From Agrobacterium tumefaciens (GTDB taxonomy: Bacteria; Pseudomonadota; Alphaproteobacteria; Rhizobiales; Rhizobiaceae): a DNA stretch of 64,000 nt. The DNA is taken from contig CP048485.1 in NCBI GenBank assembly GCA_025560025.1, positions 1,736,001 to 1,800,000 of the forward strand. Reading direction: 5' to 3'. The notes under the pieces are model-generated. The model was given only the letters and a program-made list of their open reading frames with translations, was not told the origin of the DNA and did not search any database. Position 1 is the first letter of the stretch; every line of letters starts with the position of its first letter. Both the position numbers and the translations under genes were made by a program. This document shows positions 41,086 through 49,551 of the stretch, in pieces.

Positions 41086-41203
41086 AGAACAGCACCGCGT
41101 CCAGTGCTGCTCTTAGACTTCCTCAATGCGGATTAACTGTGGCACGACAAAAAAAGCGACTTGAAGGCCCCGAAAGCAGGGAACTATTTTCCAGAATTCG
41201 CGT

Positions 41204-41971
41204 TTAAGCGGCCGAAAATTTCGGCAGGCTGGCAATCAACCGGTGAAGCGTGTCGATAGTGGAAAAATCCGCTATGCCATCCACCAGCGCCGGGCGGAAA
41301 TGCCGCTGGAAGGCGGCAACCGCACCCTCCGTCTTCTCGCAATAAGCGCCTGTTATTTCAACGCCGTATCCGTATATGGACAGCATCGATTGCAACGCTT
41401 CCACCGGCTGGCCATGATCGCCGCGCTGGAAAAAGCGTCCGCCGCGGATCGGCGCGGGTTCAACCCAATGACCGACACCGTGCTGCGACAGGATGTCCCA
41501 CGGGAACTTTTCACCCGGATCAACCTTGCGGATCGGCGCTACATCCGAATGCGCAAGCACCCTTTCAGGGGCGATATTCCAGCGCTGGCCGCAATCGCGA
41601 CACAATTCGATGACGGCGGCCACCTGTTTTTCCGGAAATTCAGGCAGTCCGCCGGGATGGCCCTGATTGGCGATTTCGATGCCGATGGAGCGGGAATTGA
41701 TGTCTTCATCGCCCGCCCAGGTGCTTTTGCCCGCATGCCAGGCGCGGCGGGTTTCAGGAACCATCTGAATGACGCGCCCGTCCTCGAAGACGAAATAATG
41801 GCTGGAGACCTGGCTTTCGGGATTGCAGAGCCACGAAAGAGCGCCATCGGCGGTCGTCATGCCGGTATAATGCAGGAGAATGATATCCGGGCCTGCCACG
41901 CCCTGTCTTTCGCCATGGTTGGGCGAAGGCGCAACGGCTGCACCCTTGAAGTCCGGCAGAAATTCACTCAT
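41204..41971 (-). CDS. N-acetylmuramoyl-L-alanine amidase with PG-binding domain (AmiD/AmpD-like)
   Basis: The 255-residue protein has an Amidase_2 zinc domain: the first His is in IILLHYTGMTTADGAL, with later ligands in VLAHSDVAPIRKVDPG. A C-terminal peptidoglycan-binding domain (VEALQSMLSIYGYGVEITGAY) follows. It cleaves the MurNAc-L-Ala bond. No signal peptide is visible, so it may act on recycled muropeptides in the cytoplasm, as AmpD does, or be exported another way. Its start overlaps the stop of the upstream DnaJ-domain gene by 4 bp in an ATGA. Confidence 0.9.
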   Translation of the reverse strand: MSEFLPDFKGAAVAPSPNHGERQGVAGPDIILLHYTGMTTADGALSWLCNPESQVSSHYFVFEDGRVIQMVPETRRAWHAGKSTWAGDEDINSRSIGIEIANQGHPGGLPEFPEKQVAAVIELCRDCGQRWNIAPERVLAHSDVAPIRKVDPGEKFPWDILSQHGVGHWVEPAPIRGGRFFQRGDHGQPVEALQSMLSIYGYGVEITGAYCEKTEGAVAAFQRHFRPALVDGIADFSTIDTLHRLIASLPKFSAA

Positions 41972-42720
41972 GCGACGCGGCGTTCTTTCTCGATGGCCGC
42001 ATAGGCGGCATTGAGAGCCGCCATACGCTCATTCGCGGCAGCATGCAATTCCATCGGCACGCCGCGTGCGATGAGCTTGTCCGGATGGTGCTCGGCGACC
42101 AGCGAACGGTAACGCTTGCGAATATCCAGAAAGTCGTCCGAGGGCGAAACGCCGAGCACGCGGTAGGGATCGCGCCCATCCATGTGAACGTGCCGCGCCA
42201 TGATCGTTTCGAAGTGATCTTCGGTAATATGGAAGATTTCCGCGATACGGCCGAGGAAAGCCAGTTCCCGCTCGTGGATCAGCCCGTCAGCCTTGGCGAT
42301 GTGGAACAGACCATCGATGACGCTTTCCAGCATCTCGCAATTGTCATGGCCGGAACCGCACAGACCGGCAAGACGCTCGGCATAGGCCTCATAACCGGCA
42401 ACGTCCTGTCGCGCGAGATTATAAAGACGCGCGACGTTTCTCGCTTCTTCTTCGGGAAAGTCGAAAATCTGCCGGAAAGCGCGCACCTCGGCATCGTTGA
42501 CGACACCATCGGCCTTCGCCATCTTTGCGGAGAGTGCGATGATTGCAACCGAGAATGAAACCTTGCGGCGGGTTTCCGGATCTCCCTCGAAGAGGGTGCG
42601 GATGGCTTCCACCACGCGTCCGAGCGCGCCACCTGCCGCGTCGCCGATTGCGCCGAGCAGTCGCTCCCACAGGGATGAAATTTGCAGACAGGCGAAATCG
42701 AACATCATGACGCCAAGCAT
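41968..42720 (-). CDS. TerB and J-domain protein (DjlA-like)
   Basis: The protein has an N-terminal membrane-proximal segment, an alpha-helical TerB-like domain (FSVAIIALSAKMAKADGVVNDAEVRAFRQIF, and HIAKADGLIHERELAFLGRIAEIF) and a C-terminal J domain with HPD in RSLVAEHHPDKLIA. J domains stimulate DnaK ATPase. DjlA in E. coli has the same TerB plus J order and affects envelope stress signalling. The first frame codon is TTG at 42756; ATG choices are 42720, 42708 and 42705, and none has a good ribosome-binding site, so the start is uncertain. Confidence 0.85.
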   Translation of the reverse strand: MLGVMMFDFACLQISSLWERLLGAIGDAAGGALGRVVEAIRTLFEGDPETRRKVSFSVAIIALSAKMAKADGVVNDAEVRAFRQIFDFPEEEARNVARLYNLARQDVAGYEAYAERLAGLCGSGHDNCEMLESVIDGLFHIAKADGLIHERELAFLGRIAEIFHITEDHFETIMARHVHMDGRDPYRVLGVSPSDDFLDIRKRYRSLVAEHHPDKLIARGVPMELHAAANERMAALNAAYAAIEKERRVA

Positions 42721-43023
42721 GACGGCATATCGCCGTGAATGCAATATGTCCGGCAACGCCGCGGCATTAACTTTTATTCATCTTTGCGACAGTTCTGCTT
42801 CAGGAACAAGAGCGCGGCAAACGACGCGGCCTCGGTTTTCCACAGGCTGCCAGGACACGGCGCCTGCGATGCGGATTGAAACGATTATATTCGGCCTCTT
42901 TCCTCAAGCCGCTGAAAAACCGCGAGAAATCGGCGTTTTTCTTGATAAATTCACTTTACACCTACACGCTGCTGTCGCATCCATTTGCCAGACATGTCTT
43001 TGGATTTATGCAAAAGGAGAGCC

Positions 43024-44238
43024 ATGATGGCCAAACAGAAAGTCGCAATGCTGACCGCGGGTGGCCTTGCTCCCTGTCTCTCTTCCGCCGTCGGCGGCCT
43101 GATCGAGCGCTACAGCGACATTGCGCCTGAGATCGACATCGTGGCCTATCGCTCCGGTTATCAGGGCGTGCTTCTGGGCGATCGCATCGAGATCACCAGA
43201 GACATGCGCGAAAAGGCGCATCTGCTGCACCGTTATGGCGGTTCGCCGATCGGCAACAGCCGTGTCAAGCTGACCAATGCCGCCGATTGCGCCAAGCGCG
43301 GTTTGGTCAAGGAAGGCGAAAATCCACTGCGCGTGGCCGCTGAACGGCTGGCCGCTGACGGCATCACCATTCTTCACACCATCGGCGGCGACGACACCAA
43401 TACGACGGCCGCTGACCTTGCCGCCTACCTCGGCGCGAATGGTTACAACCTCACCGTCGTCGGCCTGCCAAAGACGGTGGACAATGATGTCGTGCCGATC
43501 AGGCAGTCCCTCGGCGCCTGGACTGCTGCGGAAGTCGGCGCTTCGTTCTTTGACAATGTCAGCAACGAACAGAGCGCTGCCCCGAAAACCTTTGTCATCC
43601 ACGAAGTCATGGGCCGCCATTGCGGCTGGCTGACGGCTGCGACCGCGCGCGCCTATATCCAGAAGACCAGCGGCAATGACTATGTCGAAGGCCTGATGAT
43701 GAATACGCAGATGAAGAACATCGACGGCATCTATCTGCCGGAAATGGCCTTCGATATCGAGGCGGAGGCCGAGCGCCTCAAGGAGATCATGGACAGGCAC
43801 GGCTATGTCACGCTGTTCGTTTCCGAAGGTGCGGGCCTTGATTCGATTGTTGCCGAGCGCGAAGCTTCCGGCGAAGCGGTCAAGCGCGATGCCTTCGGCC
43901 ACGTGAAGATCGACACCATCAATGTCGGCGGCTGGTTCCAGAAGCAATTCGCCAGCCTTATCGGCGCGGAACGCTCCATGGTGCAGAAGTCAGGCTATTT
44001 CGCCCGCTCCGCCCCCGCCAATGGCGATGATCTGCGCCTCATCCAGGGCATGGTCGATCTCGCCGTCGAAAGCGCGCTCAACAAGGTCTCGGGCGTCACC
44101 GGTCATGACGAAGATCAGAACGGCAAATTGCGGACCATCGAGTTTCCGCGTATCAAGGGCGGAAAGCATTTCGACCTTTCTGCAAAATGGTTTACCGAAG
44201 TGATGGAACACGTCGGTCAACCGTTCACAGCGGCCTAA
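43024..44238 (+). CDS. pfp: Pyrophosphate-dependent 6-phosphofructokinase
   Basis: The 404-residue protein interconverts fructose 6-phosphate and fructose 1,6-bisphosphate. It reads GGDDT at 121-125 and PKTVDND at 149-155. ATP-dependent enzymes have GGDGS and PGTIDND, so the extra Asp and the Lys mark pyrophosphate as the phosphoryl donor, making the reaction reversible. The MGRHCGWL segment binds the sugar phosphate. AAAGGAG lies 5 bases before the chosen ATG at 43024. Agrobacterium relies mainly on the Entner-Doudoroff route, so this enzyme may work in the gluconeogenic direction; that is inference. Confidence 0.93.
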   Translation: MMAKQKVAMLTAGGLAPCLSSAVGGLIERYSDIAPEIDIVAYRSGYQGVLLGDRIEITRDMREKAHLLHRYGGSPIGNSRVKLTNAADCAKRGLVKEGENPLRVAAERLAADGITILHTIGGDDTNTTAADLAAYLGANGYNLTVVGLPKTVDNDVVPIRQSLGAWTAAEVGASFFDNVSNEQSAAPKTFVIHEVMGRHCGWLTAATARAYIQKTSGNDYVEGLMMNTQMKNIDGIYLPEMAFDIEAEAERLKEIMDRHGYVTLFVSEGAGLDSIVAEREASGEAVKRDAFGHVKIDTINVGGWFQKQFASLIGAERSMVQKSGYFARSAPANGDDLRLIQGMVDLAVESALNKVSGVTGHDEDQNGKLRTIEFPRIKGGKHFDLSAKWFTEVMEHVGQPFTAA

Positions 44239-44289
44239 TTTTACGATAGGCTAATTAATGCGGTGACAGGGAGGGCAAGGAGGAAGAGA

Positions 44290-44925
44290 ATGTCTGGACA
44301 GGCCTGGCTGATTTTTTGTGCAGCATGTGCCGTTGTGTTCGCACTTCCCTCTCCCCTTGTATTCTCTGTCGCTTCCTATGCCTGCGTCCGCGGCAGGAAA
44401 ACGATCCTCGCCTCCGTCAGCGGCGGAGCGCTCGGCATCGTCACGGCCATGACGATTTCGGCCATTCCCGTGGCCGGGCTGGCTTATTTACCGCAATCCT
44501 TTCTCGACATCGTTCAATGGGCCGGCATCGGCTGGCTGATGCTGTTCCTGTTATGGACCTTTGCCACGCCGGCCGCACAGGCCGCCAATGCTGATAACGA
44601 CAACCTGCCGGGCAAATCATGGAGCGGTATTTTCCGTGACTGTTACGCCATTGCCGCGTTGCGCCCGCGCTATTTCGCCCTGTTTCTGGCGCTCTTGCCC
44701 CAGTTTGTTTCGACGTCCGGCAATGCCATCGAAACATTCGCCACCGCGCAGGCCGTGATCCTGGTGATGGCCATTGTCGTTCTGGCGGTGCAGGCGCTGT
44801 TTTTCGGCTCCACGCTGGCACTGGTGCGCCGCATGTCCGGCAATAAAAAAATCCGGCCGAAATACCGCACCCATTTCATTTCCGGCCGCGCCGTCAGCGC
44901 TGGATACAGGCGAATCGCGGCCTGA
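44290..44925 (+). CDS. LysE family translocator
   Basis: The 211-residue protein has five or six hydrophobic segments and the general LysE/RhtB layout, with SPLVFSVASYACVRGRKTILASVSGGALGIV in place of the usual PGP start. The central ALRPRYFALFLALLPQFV aligns with the family's NPK...FF-ALLPQF segment. AAGGAGG lies just before the ATG at 44290; the frame also opens at a GTG at 44263. It is 51 bp after the phosphofructokinase gene and may be co-transcribed, with no obvious functional link. Confidence 0.8.
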   Translation: MSGQAWLIFCAACAVVFALPSPLVFSVASYACVRGRKTILASVSGGALGIVTAMTISAIPVAGLAYLPQSFLDIVQWAGIGWLMLFLLWTFATPAAQAANADNDNLPGKSWSGIFRDCYAIAALRPRYFALFLALLPQFVSTSGNAIETFATAQAVILVMAIVVLAVQALFFGSTLALVRRMSGNKKIRPKYRTHFISGRAVSAGYRRIAA

Positions 44926-45061
44926 AAAACCGCCTGAAAACCGGGGTGCCACGTCCCGGCTTGCCGCTATCCTTACAATAGGTTAATGAAGGCTCGACGG
45001 GACACTGCCTGCTTCGCTTGACGCGGGGGTATCGAGAGACAGGCATAACGAAGGCGGCAAC

Positions 45062-46150
45062 ATGCGAAATTCGGGCAAATTCCGCGGAAGAAGTGCAGTT
45101 CTTCTGTCTTCCACCGTGGGCCTCGCACTGGCATTGGCTGGATGCACAAGTGTCGAATACACCGCCAAGGAAGGGCCGGATGGCCCAAAAATCGCGGCAG
45201 TAAACCCCACTGCCACTCCTGCACAGGCATCGACTCAGCCGGTAACGGCCGACGCGGCAGCAGGCGTGACGCCCGCCGTACCGACAACACAGACGGCAGA
45301 CGCCGCAGCCGCTCCACAAGCTGCAACGCTTCCCACCGCCGTCGCCGTCAAGGGCGGCCGCGTGGCCCTGCCGCCGGCTTCTGAAATCGCCGCAGCGGCG
45401 GCCATCGCCGCCCAGATGCAGCCGCAACAGCAACCGGCAGAGATGGCGCAGGCGACGGTGACGACATCCGCGCCGACCACGGCTGCAGCTCTCGCACCGC
45501 ATGCCACGACACCGGCAGCCGCCGCCATCGAGACAGCCGGAGCCGCAGCGCAAACGCCGGCCCATAACGCCGCCGCCGATCTGCCGCAGGTCGTCGCCGT
45601 CAAGGGCAGCTTCCCACCCGCGCCGCCACCACCCGGTACACCGTCGATCGGCACCGAGCTGACGGCCGAACGCAAGGTCATTCCGCTGCCGAAACCTGAC
45701 AGCACGGTTCTCGCTTATGCCGCCGGCCCGACCAACGCCGCCCTTGCCGCCATCCGGCAGAATGAAACGGTGACGGCGCCTCTCAAGTCGGCACCGGCCG
45801 GACGCGAAAAGCTGAGCGGGCTGATTTCGAAATATGCGGTGATGTATAATGTGCCGGAAGATCTGGTGCACCGCGTGGTCCAGCGTGAAAGCATGTACAA
45901 TCCCGGCGCCTATAATGGCGGCCACTTCGGCCTGATGCAGATCAAGCACGCCACAGCCCGCTCCATGGGTTTTGATGGCCCCGCTTCCGGCCTGTTCGAT
46001 GCCGAAACGAACCTCAAATATGCCGTCAAATATCTGCGCGGCGCATGGCTGGTGGCCGACAGCAACCGCGACAATGCGGTTCGGCTTTATGCACGCGGTT
46101 ATTATTACGACGCCAAGCGCAAGGGCATGCTGCACGTTCTGCGCAAGTGA
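45062..46150 (+). CDS. SLT-domain lytic transglycosylase lipoprotein
   Basis: The 362-residue protein has a lipoprotein signal ending LALAGC, then a long low-complexity Ala/Thr/Pro/Gln region to about residue 230, and a C-terminal SLT domain. The catalytic glutamate is Glu276 in VVQRESMYNPG, followed by GHFGLMQIKHATARSMGF. It should cleave peptidoglycan strands while anchored to a membrane, the disordered linker giving reach into the wall. It is plus strand and followed by a family A repeat. Confidence 0.92.
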   Translation: MRNSGKFRGRSAVLLSSTVGLALALAGCTSVEYTAKEGPDGPKIAAVNPTATPAQASTQPVTADAAAGVTPAVPTTQTADAAAAPQAATLPTAVAVKGGRVALPPASEIAAAAAIAAQMQPQQQPAEMAQATVTTSAPTTAAALAPHATTPAAAAIETAGAAAQTPAHNAAADLPQVVAVKGSFPPAPPPPGTPSIGTELTAERKVIPLPKPDSTVLAYAAGPTNAALAAIRQNETVTAPLKSAPAGREKLSGLISKYAVMYNVPEDLVHRVVQRESMYNPGAYNGGHFGLMQIKHATARSMGFDGPASGLFDAETNLKYAVKYLRGAWLVADSNRDNAVRLYARGYYYDAKRKGMLHVLRK

Positions 46151-46214
46151 TTGCCTGAGAACCCCGCTGGTTCAGAAAACATCTGAACTTTCGATGCAGG
46201 TGCAAAGCTCTCCA

Positions 46215-46329
46215 CCGTCATGCCGGACTTGATCCGGCATCCAGCCACGGCGCGTCTGCACCGTGAAAAGATTGTCCTGTGATCAAGGACTTGATCCCGC
46301 TGGACCCCGAGTCTAGCCCGGCGTGACGG
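46215..46329. repeat. RIME-like intergenic palindromic repeat, family A copy 2
   Basis: This 115-bp element is the reverse complement of the 746-860 element in layout, with the same length and most bases shared. It starts CCGTCATGCCGG and ends CGTGACGG, with the internal palindrome CACGGCG...CACCGTG partly decayed. It sits between the SLT gene and btaA. Confidence 0.8.
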
Positions 46330-46369
46330 AATGGGGTGCCTTCACCAAATAGATCGGCACCCACAGCCC

Positions 46370-46387
46370 CTGTCATCAAACTGTAGC
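46370..46387 (+). promoter_or_regulatory. Pho box upstream of btaA
   Basis: CTGTCAT-CAAA-CTGTAGC matches the PhoB consensus of two CTGTCAT-like repeats spaced by four bases. A third CTGTAG follows at 46395. The box is 45-62 bp before the btaA start, a sensible activator position. In S. meliloti the betaine-lipid genes are PhoB-dependent, which agrees. Confidence 0.75.
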
Positions 46388-46431
46388 GTCGCGGCTGTAG
46401 ACGCCTCTCAATCGACTGAGAGGTGGAACAT

Positions 46432-47682
46432 ATGACGAGTGCGGCACCCAAGACCGGCTTCAGCAAAAACACAAAACTGAAGTCCGCACTGCTCCAGCAC
46501 AAGGCACTCTCGAAAAGCGGTCTCTCCGAACGGTTCTTCGGCGTTCTCTTTTCTGGCCTCGTTTATCCGCAGATCTGGGAAGACCCGGAAATCGACATGG
46601 AAGCGATGGAGCTTGGCGAAGGCCACCGCATCGTCACCATCGGTTCGGGTGGCTGCAACATGCTGGCCTATCTCTCCCGCAACCCGGCAAGCATCGATGT
46701 GGTGGATCTGAACCCGCATCACATCGCTCTCAACAAGCTGAAGCTGGCCGCCTTCCGCCACCTGCCCGCGCATCAGGACGTCGTGCGCCAGTTCGGACGC
46801 GCCAATACGCGCAGCAACAGCCGTGGTTATGACCGCTTCATCGCCGAGCATCTCGACGATACCACCAAAGCCTACTGGTCGAAGCGCACACTGTCCGGCC
46901 GTCGCCGCATCGCGGTCTTCGACAGGAATATCTACCGTACCGGCCTGCTTGGCCGTTTCATCGGCGCCGGCCACCTGATGGCGCGTCTGCACGGCGTCAA
47001 ACTCACGGAAATGGCCCAGAGCCGCTCGATTGCCGAACAGCGCCAGTTTTTCGACAGCAAGGTTGCGCCCCTGTTCGACAAGCCGGTGGTACGCTGGCTG
47101 ACGAAGCGTAAAAGCTCGCTTTTCGGTCTCGGCATTCCGCCCCGGCAATATGACGAACTGGCAAGCCTTTCGAACGATGGCACGGTTGCCTCCGTGCTCA
47201 AGGAGCGGCTGGAAAAGCTCGCCTGCAACTTCCCGCTCAGCGACAATTATTTCGCCTGGCAGGCCTTCGCCCGCCGTTATCCGGAGCCGCATGAAGGCGC
47301 CCTGCCCGCTTATCTCAAGCCGGAATATTACGAGACGATCCGCAACAACACCGCCCGCGTCGCTGTCCATCACGCCACCTATACCGAGCTTCTTTCCAAG
47401 AAGCCGGCAAGCGCCGTCGATCGCTATATCCTCCTCGACGCGCAGGACTGGATGACGGATGTGCAGCTTAACGAATTGTGGTCGCAGATCAGCCGCACCG
47501 CCGCTCCCGGTGCGCGGGTCATCTTCCGCACAGCCGCCGAAAAGAGTGTCATCGAAGGCCGGCTTTCTGCCGATATCCGCAACCAGTGGGTCTATCTCGA
47601 AGAGCGCTCCCAGGAGCTGAACGTCATGGACCGTTCGGCCATCTATGGCGGTTTCCATATCTATCAGAGGGCCATGGCATGA
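46432..47682 (+). CDS. btaA: S-adenosylmethionine:diacylglycerol 3-amino-3-carboxypropyltransferase BtaA
   Basis: BtaA moves the 3-amino-3-carboxypropyl group of SAM onto diacylglycerol, the first step to the phosphorus-free betaine lipid DGTS. The 416-residue DUF3419 protein shows the opening FGVLFSGLVYPQIWEDPEID, the SAM motif IVTIGSGGCNMLAYLS, VDLNPHHIALNKLKLAA and the C-terminal YILLDAQDWMTD. I chose the ATG at 46432 (GAGAGG upstream) over the GTG at 46423. It overlaps btaB by 4 bp. A Pho box upstream suggests induction by phosphate starvation. Confidence 0.93.
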   Translation: MTSAAPKTGFSKNTKLKSALLQHKALSKSGLSERFFGVLFSGLVYPQIWEDPEIDMEAMELGEGHRIVTIGSGGCNMLAYLSRNPASIDVVDLNPHHIALNKLKLAAFRHLPAHQDVVRQFGRANTRSNSRGYDRFIAEHLDDTTKAYWSKRTLSGRRRIAVFDRNIYRTGLLGRFIGAGHLMARLHGVKLTEMAQSRSIAEQRQFFDSKVAPLFDKPVVRWLTKRKSSLFGLGIPPRQYDELASLSNDGTVASVLKERLEKLACNFPLSDNYFAWQAFARRYPEPHEGALPAYLKPEYYETIRNNTARVAVHHATYTELLSKKPASAVDRYILLDAQDWMTDVQLNELWSQISRTAAPGARVIFRTAAEKSVIEGRLSADIRNQWVYLEERSQELNVMDRSAIYGGFHIYQRAMA

Positions 47683-48395
47683 AAACCGTCGGCGAGAATG
47701 TGAGCCTTGCAGATGAAGCCCATGCGGGCCTGATGGACCGCATGTACCGCCACCAGCGGCATATCTACGACATTACCCGCAAATATTATCTTCTGGGCCG
47801 TGACCGAACCATTTCGAGCCTGGACGTACCGAAAGGCGGCACATTGCTCGAAGTCGGCTGCGGTACCGGCCGTAACCTGCTTCTGGCCAGCCGGAAGTTT
47901 CCGCAGGCGAGACTGTTCGGCCTCGATATTTCCTCGGAAATGCTGCTGACCGCATCCGAGAATTTTGCCGGCAAGGCGGAACGCCCCATTCTGCGCGTGG
48001 CCGACGCCACCGCCTTCCGCGCCGCCGAATTCGGCGAGCCCGATGGTTTCGACCGCGTCATGATCCCCTATGCGCTGTCGATGATACCGGATTGGGAAAA
48101 GGCGATCGAACAGGCGCTTACTGCGCTCAGACCTGGCGGTTCCCTGCACATTGTCGATTTCGGCCAGCAGGAACAATTGCCGAAGTGGTTCCGCTCGCTG
48201 TTGCAGGCATGGCTTACCCGTTTTCACGTCACGCCCCGCGCCAATCTTCGCTACGTCCTCGCCAATATGGCCGGCCGCTTTGATGGCGATCTCGAATTCG
48301 AAGAGATCGCCCGGGGTTATGCCTGGCGGGCCGTCATCACGCTCCCCGTCGCAGAAACACAGCCGAAAATCAGCCGCATCCTCGCCGACGCCTGA
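47679..48395 (+). CDS. btaB: Betaine lipid N-methyltransferase BtaB
   Basis: BtaB adds three methyl groups from SAM to make diacylglyceryl-N,N,N-trimethylhomoserine. The 238-residue class I methyltransferase has the SAM motif GTLLEVGCGTGRNLLLAS, LFGLDISSEML and LRPGGSLHIVDFG. The frame opens earlier at 47478, but the ATG at 47679 overlaps the btaA stop as ATGA, implying translational coupling. The HQRHIYDITRKYYLLGRD segment near the start is typical of BtaB. Confidence 0.92.
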   Translation: MKTVGENVSLADEAHAGLMDRMYRHQRHIYDITRKYYLLGRDRTISSLDVPKGGTLLEVGCGTGRNLLLASRKFPQARLFGLDISSEMLLTASENFAGKAERPILRVADATAFRAAEFGEPDGFDRVMIPYALSMIPDWEKAIEQALTALRPGGSLHIVDFGQQEQLPKWFRSLLQAWLTRFHVTPRANLRYVLANMAGRFDGDLEFEEIARGYAWRAVITLPVAETQPKISRILADA

Positions 48396-48648
48396 TTCTC
48401 CTCAGAAATTTTCGCGCCTCCGTTAGAGCAGGCGTGGTGCTGTCAAGGCGGATTCACATGTCGAGCGCCTTGCTGTCTTTTACAGCCCGAGAAGCCCAAA
48501 TCGCTTCAAAACCAGCAGCTTGCAGAGCCGAAAAGGGTCATTGCCCCTTGCCATATCAGTTTGTTTACCATGTTATGGGTAAATCGGGAGATGCACCGCG
48601 CCATTTTGCGGTTGCGGGATGGGCAACAACACTTTCATCAGGGTTCCA

Positions 48649-49428
48649 ATGCGGCTGCGTTTATCGGCACTACTGTCGGCTTTGCTGTTGATCGGCGGCT
48701 GCACGTCCACGAGCTACGACCTGCTTGAAACCGCGTCCGTTTCCAAGCCGAAATTTGCCGATACCGACCCGCAGGATTTCGGCATGAACAACCCGCACCG
48801 CCATGAGGTGCACGGCATCGACGTCTCCAAATGGAATGGCGATGTCGATTGGCGCACCGTGCGCAAATCCGGTGTCTCCTTCGTCTTCATCAAGGCGACG
48901 GAAGGGTCCGATCGCATCGATCCCAAATTCGGTGACCACTGGCGCAGTGCCGCAGCGGCGGACATCCTGCATGCGCCCTACCATTTCTATTATTTCTGCT
49001 CGACGGCGGACGCGCAAGCCGACTGGTTCATCAGCAACGTGCCGAAGGAAGCCGTCACCCTGCCTCCGGTTCTCGACGTGGAGTGGAACCCCTCCTCTCC
49101 GACCTGCAAGACGCGCCCGGCACCTGGTATCGTTCGCGCCGAGATGCAGCGTTTCCTCGACCGCCTTGAGGCCCATTACGGCAAGCGCCCGATCATCTAT
49201 ACCTCGGTTGACTTCCACCGCGACAATCTCGTCGGCCAGTTCAAAAATTACCATTTCTGGGTGCGCTCCGTCGCGGCCCATCCGGCAAAAATCTACGAAG
49301 ACCGGCAATGGGCCTTCTGGCAATATACGGCCACCGGTGTCGTGCCGGGCGTCAACGGCCCCACAGACATCAATGTTTTTGCCGGCACGGAGAAAAATTG
49401 GCGCAAATGGATCGCTTCCGCTAAATAA
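48649..49428 (+). CDS. GH25 lysozyme-like lipoprotein
   Basis: The 259-residue protein has a lipoprotein signal (MRLRLSALLSALLLIGGC, Cys18) and a glycoside hydrolase 25 domain. The domain begins HGIDVSKWNGDVDW, and the catalytic pair Asp143/Glu145 lies in PVLDVEWNP. GH25 enzymes hydrolyse the MurNAc-GlcNAc bond. AGGG lies 5 bases before the ATG at 48649; the frame also opens at 48619. It is followed by the MltB-type gene on the same strand. Confidence 0.9.
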   Translation: MRLRLSALLSALLLIGGCTSTSYDLLETASVSKPKFADTDPQDFGMNNPHRHEVHGIDVSKWNGDVDWRTVRKSGVSFVFIKATEGSDRIDPKFGDHWRSAAAADILHAPYHFYYFCSTADAQADWFISNVPKEAVTLPPVLDVEWNPSSPTCKTRPAPGIVRAEMQRFLDRLEAHYGKRPIIYTSVDFHRDNLVGQFKNYHFWVRSVAAHPAKIYEDRQWAFWQYTATGVVPGVNGPTDINVFAGTEKNWRKWIASAK

Positions 49429-49551
49429 ACACGGCCAAGAAGCAACACATTCGAAAAATCGGCGTTGTTCTGCAACGTCAGATCGCTCGGTCCGTTTTTT
49501 TGTCGCAAACATATGGGTAAAGCGGGCCAACAACCTATTGAGGAAATTCCC

